A stretch of DNA of 64,000 nucleotides, from the NCBI GenBank assembly GCA_001600175.1, contig BCJC01000004.1, forward strand, positions 930,001 through 994,000, given 5' to 3'. Below are positions 58,257 to 64,000 of this stretch, piece after piece (the first letter of the stretch is position 1; every line of letters starts with the position of its first letter). The position numbers and the translations under genes are program-made. This DNA comes from Erythrobasidium yunnanense. Its lineage: Eukaryota; Basidiomycota; Cystobasidiomycetes; Erythrobasidiales; Erythrobasidiaceae. The notes under the pieces are model-generated. The model worked only from the letters and a program-made list of their open reading frames with translations, did not search any database and had not been told where the DNA came from.

Positions 58257-60416
58257 ATGAGTCGAAGTCGGAGTAGGCGCGACGCCTTTGAAGAGTACGC
58301 TGCTCCACCTCCTCGTTCGTACCCGCCAGTCAGTCTGCGTGAGAACAACGACAGGCCAGTCGCCAGCTCGTCGAGAGCGAAGAATACGCTGCAGGACTTT
58401 CGAGACCACGATGAAGGCAGGCGGAAGAAGCTCGAGCAGCTGTTTGAATCGCTGCAAAGCCAGGCCTGGCATCACAATCATTTCCACCAAGGTTTGCAGG
58501 ATCCAGGGCCAAGTTCGTCACCAGCAAAAGCCAGCAGTGTTTCTCGCAGCAGCAAGCTCAGCCCAGCAGAAGAGAAGCATAGGCAGAATGTCCGTCAAGA
58601 ATACCTGAAAGAGCTGTACAGGCATTGCTGTGACGGCGAAGACCACGAGACTGGACGAGGACCGACTTTCGACAAGTTTCAGCAGTTTGTCGAGGACAAA
58701 GAGGAAGCGCTCTGGAACCTCTTCAACAAGATAGATGTCAACAATGATATGCTCGTTGATACGTACGAGCTGCAAGCCGCACTCGCGCAAGCAGGTACCG
58801 CTAATTCGTTTGCGACTTTGTCATGAGCCATGCTGAGCTGTGTGCTTAGACATCAAGATCTCTGCAGCAAACTTGAACGATATGGTCCGCGAGATGGATC
58901 GGAACGGCTCTGGGCAGATCAGCTTCGCAGATTGGCGAGACTACCTACTCCTTCTACCGCGACAGACGTCGCTACAGACGGTGTACAACTACTGGGCATC
59001 TTTCTCGCGTCCTCGACTGGCAACTAGTATAGCTACGCAAGACTTGGACGTCCTCCTCGCAGAAAAGCCTTCCACCTCGTCAGCCTCTGTAACTTCTTCC
59101 ACTTCAGCATCGCTGGCCAAAGGCAAGGGAAGAGCTACAAACCAGGACAATGATGCATCAGAAGATATTGGTACGGAGGAAGCCTCTGAAACGAAGAGCA
59201 AATCTCGCGATTCGGATGACGAGAACAAGCCTATCTTCGAAGGATCAGCCATGTACCTCCTTGCCGGCGGACTTGCAGGCGCAGTCTCTCGGACAGCGAC
59301 AGCTCCTTTCGATCGTCTGAAAGTCTACCTCATCAATCACGTAGACAAGTCACCCACTTCGATACCTAATCTCAAGGGCGCTGCAGGGCATCCGATCGAA
59401 GCGGCCTCCAAGATCGCTCAGACGGGTAGCAAGGGCGTCGGAGCCTTCGCTAGTGCTGTCAAATCACTCTACATCGAGGGCGGTGTCCATGCTTTCTTCA
59501 TCGGGAACGGCTTGAATATTATCAAGATCTTCCCGGAATCTGCTGTAAAGTTCTGGAGTTACGAGTACAGCAAGCGCTGGTTCGCTAGAAACGTCGACAG
59601 ATCAAGTGTGAAAGATATCTCAGGATCATCGCGCTTCATAGCAGGCGGCATTGGCGGTGTGGTCAGTCAGCTACGTGAGTATTCTCTCGATACTTTCGAT
59701 ACTAGCGCAACGTCCCTAAGATGCGCTCCAACAGTCATATACCCACTTGAGACTTGGAAGACGCGAGTCATGTCCTCTACGTCCTCCGCTCCAGAAGCGC
59801 TTCGTGGAAACGCGCTCTATGGAGCTATAGCAAAAGACATGTGGAAGACTGGCGGCCTAAAAGCCTACTACAAAGGCTTGAACATGGGCTTGATAGGTGT
59901 CTTTCCCTATTCGGCAATCGACATGTCCCTCTTTGCGGCGTTCAAGAAAGCATATGCTGAATATACTGGCGACGAAGAGCCAGGTCCGCTTGGAAGCTTG
60001 ACGTTCGGAGCTCTCTCTGGAGGTCTTGGCGCGACAAGCGTGTATCCTCTGTATGTTTACTACCGTATCGGCGTGCAGCTCGTGGGACTGACTATGGAGG
60101 TATTTAGCAACCTCCTGCGTACCCGTATGCAGACGCAAGGCACTCGCGCGCATCCACAGCGATATACTGGATGGAGGGACGTAGCTTCAACTTGCTACCG
60201 TAATGAAGGCATCCGCGGATTCTACAAAGGCCTTTCGCCTACTCTGTTGAAGGTGTCTCCCTCGATGGGCATTAGCTGGGTCGTCTGTGAGTGAGCTGCA
60301 CCCGATGTACAGGACCGTGTCTGACAGTACATGCAGATGAATACTCCACGGCCCTGCTCTTCCCGCACCCTGACCATCAGAATACTCAGGCGAGTAACGA
60401 GACTCAGGAAGATTAG
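58257..60416 (+). CDS. SAL1: Ca2+-regulated mitochondrial carrier, SAL1/SCaMC type
   Basis: Five exons. The N-terminal half is an EF-hand regulatory domain: NKIDVNNDMLVDTYELQAAL and REMDRNGSGQISFADWRDYL have well-formed loops, and a degenerate site precedes them. An acidic linker leads to three carrier repeats with signatures APFDRLKVYL, YPLETWKTRV and YPLNLLRTRMQ, plus AGGLAGAVSRT and GIRGFYKGLSPTLLKVSPSM. This architecture is that of ATP-Mg/phosphate carriers (yeast Sal1, human SCaMC) in the inner mitochondrial membrane, which exchange adenine nucleotides for phosphate when cytosolic Ca2+ rises. Introns are at phases that restore each repeat without gaps. The last exon encodes YEYSTALLFPHPDHQ. 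Confidence 0.93.
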
Positions 60417-60556
60417 CTGACTCACATCATCAGATAAAAGCTAGTATGTATCATAATGCATGAGTACGAAGTAGACAGGCTTTCGCATTCGCATTAGAAC
60501 ATCCTAGTAATCGTAGACTACTTATCCTCTTACAACGGGCAGACTCCCGCTGTACA

Positions 60557-61925
60557 ATGCTTCCAGTGCTTCGCTACAATAGCGCACTATCCGACCTCAA
60601 CTTGCCATCGGCAAGTCACATATTGCGGACGGTTCTGCTCAGCCGTTTGGGTGGTTCCCGATTCTTTTCTTCGAGAACGCGCTATCTCAGCCTGCACCAA
60701 CTACCGCCTGAGCCTTGCCCCTCCTGCTCTGACTGTCCATGCAGAGGTAGGCCGTTCCGGGTTCGGGAGACGCGCTGATGACGCTCCTGAAAGGATAGGC
60801 CCTGTGTTGGTACGGCCGTCTGAGCAGCAAGGACTTTCTCCTCCCTCTAATCTGACGTTCTTCCCTCCTCTTCAGTGACTGACGCTCCCAACAATCGCTA
60901 CTATGACCTCTCGGCGTTGATCAAGACCAGCGGTGAGAACTGCCTTCGATAGACGCCAATCAAGCTGCAAGCTGATCCTACCTTGTGTATAATCAGGGGA
61001 GGACTATGTAGCGAAAGACGAAGCCACGGGCAACATCTACAAGATCAAGTGAATTCGGGCGACCTTTGCGAAAGAGCCTTGATCTGAGCGTACAATACAG
61101 TGTATGCAATAAGATCCTATCAGACACATGGAAAGTCTCTGCTCCCAATACGAATATAGGCATCTATCGCCAGACTCAGGACGGAGGACTGTCTCTAGGG
61201 TAAGTCCAGGTGTCCGATCTTACGGTATAGCTGTGCTGACATGCTGCAACAGACAGTTTACAACGAAGCCTCATATCTCCCACGATGTTCTATCGCTCGC
61301 CTACCTCGAAGGTAGCAGGTGTCCAAGCGAGCCTTCCGTTCAGATGGGCTCTGCGATAGCCTTCATCTGTGACCACTCAGTCTACGGTCCTGGGAAGCCG
61401 GACTTTGTGGCAGCAGTCAATAACTGCAGCTTCTTCTGTAAGTTAAACACCGGATACTCCAAGCGTCCGCCAGACTAAGCGATGAGGAAACTCGCATAGT
61501 CACTTGGAAGACACAGCATGCTTGCTCTACGACATCGAGAAGTGTATCAAGCGGGCTGGGTGTGATGTTCAGCGGGTCAGTTTACGATTGTTCTGGCAGC
61601 CAAAAGTCTGGTCCATCGCTCTGATCTGCGAATATGTGATTTATCAGACTTATATTGATCCTCATACTATACTTTGGGGGCTTTTTGGCATACAATCGCT
61701 TCATCTTGAAGAAAAGGGGCAGAGATCAGCTACCACCTCTCGGCCCTTCAATCGTGGACGCTTGGAGCTTCGTTAAGGTGTGTGCGCGTAGCTAATTCAA
61801 CATAAGATCAGCTCACAGTCTGTGTATGACAGGATATGCTGGTCATAGTCGCCGTATCTGGTTGGGAAAAGGTTGAATCACTTCTGGGCAGAGGCTCGGG
61901 GCGGTTCCAGGGCCTGCCTGGTTGA
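60557..61925 (+). CDS. MRH-domain (mannose-6-phosphate-receptor-like) membrane protein
   Basis: Eight exons (60557-60746, 60876-60932, 60997-61048, 61101-61199, 61253-61437, 61500-61575, 61648-61777, 61833-61925) give 293 residues. The MRH domain reads VTDAPNNRYYDLSALIKTSG, EDYVAKDE, YKINVCNKIL, IYRQTQDGGLSLG, LSLAYLEGSRCPS, IAFICDHS and FFFTWKTQHAC. A transmembrane helix (LILILILYFGGFLAYNRF) and a cytosolic tail (KRGRDQLPPLGPSIVDAWSF, VKDMLVIVAVSGW) follow. Proteins of this plan, such as yeast Mrl1, bind or sort glycoproteins in the Golgi-endosome system. The first exon is the weak point: its Cys-rich end (CPSCSDCPCR) joins in phase, but a clear signal peptide is not visible, so the true N-terminus may differ. 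Confidence 0.82.
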
Positions 61926-62168
61926 TGTGCTTGCTGCATATGCTATAATTCGAAGAAATGTATGCAGTCAAGAAAGAGCAGGCTCTTTTGGCAATTTCCC
62001 CTGACCCCTGGCTGGCCAGGGGCCTTCAACGGTTTCCAAGCAAACGCAACCTTGTTTTTGTTTTGTTTTCACTTCCATCTTCTTTCCTCTCTTTCCTTCG
62101 CTCCAACCCTTGACACTTCTCACTATCACTTTCTCCTCATATCACGACTACAACACTGACGACCCGCA
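61926..62168. promoter_or_regulatory. Upstream region of chitinase gene
   Basis: About 240 bases, strongly pyrimidine-rich over the last 120 (TTCCTCTCTTTCCTTCGCTC and similar). No gene is supported. Confidence 0.45.
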
Positions 62169-63854
62169 ATGCCCACGCTACTTGCACTCACGCTCTTTGC
62201 AGCCACACTCCCTCTCTTTACACCTCTATCTGTAACAGCAGGCTCAGCTTTCACAGGCAAGCCAGTCATTGCAGGCTACTACCCTTCGTGTACGTAATGA
62301 ATACTGCTTGCTTACCCATGTATGCTGATATTGCGCTGCAGACTCCGGACAGACGGCAGACGCTATCCCCTACACGTCCTTCACTCATCTTGACTTCTTC
62401 GTTGCTGGTACTGCCGACAAGAATTGGCTTGACTGGTACGGTGCAAGCGACGAGCTTATCAGATCCGTTGTCAGTCAAGCCACGCCAAGAAAGTCACCGT
62501 CAGTCTGTGCATCGGTGGATGGACTGGGTCAAAGTACTTTTCTAGGTGAGCTCGGTCACTGTCTTCTTCCGTCGCATACTCAGTGTGCCTATTCACAGAC
62601 ACGTCGCAGATGCTGGCAGCCGACAAGGCTTCGCAAACGTTCTGAAAGGTGTCGTTGACAAGTACGGCTTTGATGGCATCGATATCGACTGGGAGCATAT
62701 CGGTCGTGGTGGTGCAGACGGCAACATTGTCTCGCGCGACGACGCTGCCAACTTCAAGCGTTTCCTCCCGCTCTTGCGCAAGGCTTTAGGTGACAAATCC
62801 AGAATTAGGTAAGTTTACGCTACTAGTCCGCTCAGAGCAGCTTGTCTGACGCTCTTCGCAGCATCTCCCTTTCCGTCGCCGGCATGACTGACGAGAATGG
62901 CAAAACCATCACAAACTACCGTACGTACGCGAAGTACATTGACTACTGGAACGTCATGGTGAGCAGCTCGAGCCCCTCTTCTTCACGTCTTAGTCTGAAC
63001 ATCGCAAAGGGCTACGATGTCTTTGGCCCTTGGCCAGGCGCGCCTGCCAGTGGTCCTAATGCACCGCTGTACCAGACATGTCCATCTGCTTTTGGCCTGC
63101 CATTCTCTCTATCCTCGGGCGTTTATCTACTAGCTCATGGCGGTGTCCCAAAGTCGCACATCATTACTGGTCTAGCGGCTTATGGACACGCTTTCCGGAC
63201 GAAATCTTCCATCCTGACGCCAAGAAGCATCAACAACGTTACCACATCTCTGTTTCAACCCGTCGAAGGTGCTGCTAGTCAAGATGGCATGACCTACTCG
63301 CAAATGATCCGGAGCGGTGTAAGCCCACCGCTTGCTCAGTCGAGCTCAGCTGATGATACTCTACAGCTACTATCTCGAGACGGCTGGACTGGGCAAGCTG
63401 GCTATACGCGATACTTCGATCGATGCACCGGCACACCTTTCCTGTTCTCTGGCTCAGCAAGAACCCTGATCTCGTAAACAGCTGCAGCCTCCATTGGTGA
63501 AGGTAGCTAATCAAGCTGTGTATAGGTACGACGATGCCGAGAGCATCGGTATAAAAGCCAGTTGGGCTAAGAAGCAAGGGCTTGCCGGATGGTGAGCTAA
63601 TCTGGGCACCCAAGCTCGCGCGAATACTGAGTATTTGGCGTAGCAACTTCTTCGACACTACCGGTGACTATGCTCCGACCTTACCGCTGGTCAACGCAGC
63701 AAGAAAAGGCTTCGGTCTTTCATATTTCCAGGAAAGCGCACCAAACAGTCGTATCAAGAGCGCATCGATCGACGACTCGCAAGCAGCGATCGATAGCGTA
63801 CCTAGGGAGGGAGCAGGTCCATACCACGCTCATAGCGTACCTCCATCGGTTTGA
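62169..63854 (+). CDS. GH18 chitinase, with an apparent one-base frameshift
   Basis: Seven exons by eye. A signal peptide (MPTLLALTLFAATLPLFTPL) is followed by the GH18 barrel: PVIAGYYPSYSGQTA, THLDFFVAGTA, KKVTVSLCIGGWTGSKYFS, the catalytic FDGIDIDWEHIG (DxxDxDxE, complete), ISLSVAGMTDE, YWNVM, YDVFGPWPGAPASGPNAPLY, ITGLAAYGHAF and LAGCNFFDTTGDYAP. It would cleave chitin outside the cell or in wall remodelling. Between SVVSQA and KKVTVSLCIGG (about 62480) the two conserved frames differ by one missing base, and no GT-AG intron explains it. This is either a sequencing or assembly error or a young null allele; all other joins are clean. The C-terminus after NAARKGFGL is unconserved. Confidence 0.8.
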
Positions 63855-64000
63855 TCAACTTACCTTATGCCCCTCTTACCAAGTTCTATATTTTCGATGC
63901 TTTGCAGTAGTATTCGCTTTTTACCTTGAAGTAGCAGTAACACGTTAACTAGCTTCGTGCTAACACGCTTTTCGTATCTTTTTTGCATGGCATTCGCACA

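Overview
The window is a gene-dense stretch of a fungal nuclear genome, most likely a basidiomycete. The evidence is: about 30 protein genes in 64 kb on both strands; nearly all genes cut by short GT-AG introns (mostly 45-90 nt, often with a CTAAC/CTGAC-like branch point); pyrimidine-rich leaders before start codons; a GCK-III/Ste20 kinase; and two seven-helix proteins of a type (DUF6534) I know mainly from basidiomycetes. Base composition looks near 50% GC. A compact-genome lineage such as Pucciniomycotina or Ustilaginomycotina fits, but the species cannot be read from the sequence. I found no tRNA, rRNA, CRISPR, virus-like element or intact transposon.

Layout. 1-5.5 kb: end of a WW-domain gene, an OAC1-type mitochondrial carrier, ATP synthase subunit e (minus strand) and a secreted Major Royal Jelly-like protein. 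6.2-11 kb: a tandem pair of seven-helix DUF6534-type proteins, then a short-chain dehydrogenase. 12-26 kb: a disordered Ser-rich protein, an NBR1-type autophagy receptor (minus), a Yippee zinc protein, a disordered coiled-coil protein (minus), a GCK-III kinase (minus) and a peroxiredoxin-like protein. 26-32.5 kb: an accessory array of BTB proteins, all on the minus strand, made of two intact copies, one with a doubtful start and one decayed tail; each unit was duplicated together with its flanks. 32.9-45.5 kb: a conserved housekeeping block with threonine synthase and PRMT3 (divergent, only 68 bp between their start codons), mitofusin FZO1, LETM1/MDM38 and dihydroxyacid dehydratase ILV3. 45.6-50.6 kb: three tandem F-box-like genes plus a converging F-box/LRR-like gene. 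50.9-52.8 kb: tandem secreted PEBP-like proteins. 53.7-58 kb: a repeat-motif protein, two related small Cys/His-rich proteins and a disordered protein. 58.2-64 kb: a Ca2+-regulated SAL1-type carrier, an MRH-domain membrane protein and a GH18 chitinase with an apparent one-base frameshift.

Themes. Five genes serve mitochondria (OAC1-like, ATP21, FZO1, MDM38, SAL1) and two serve amino acid synthesis (THR4, ILV3). The accessory parts are tandem families: DUF6534 x2, BTB x4, F-box x3+1, PEBP x2 and small Cys/His-rich x2. BTB and F-box proteins are both substrate-adaptor types for cullin ubiquitin ligases, so two independent local expansions of such adaptors lie within 25 kb. Gene models were spliced by eye from reading frame, GT-AG sites and family conservation; total coding lengths were checked for divisibility by three where exon coordinates are given.
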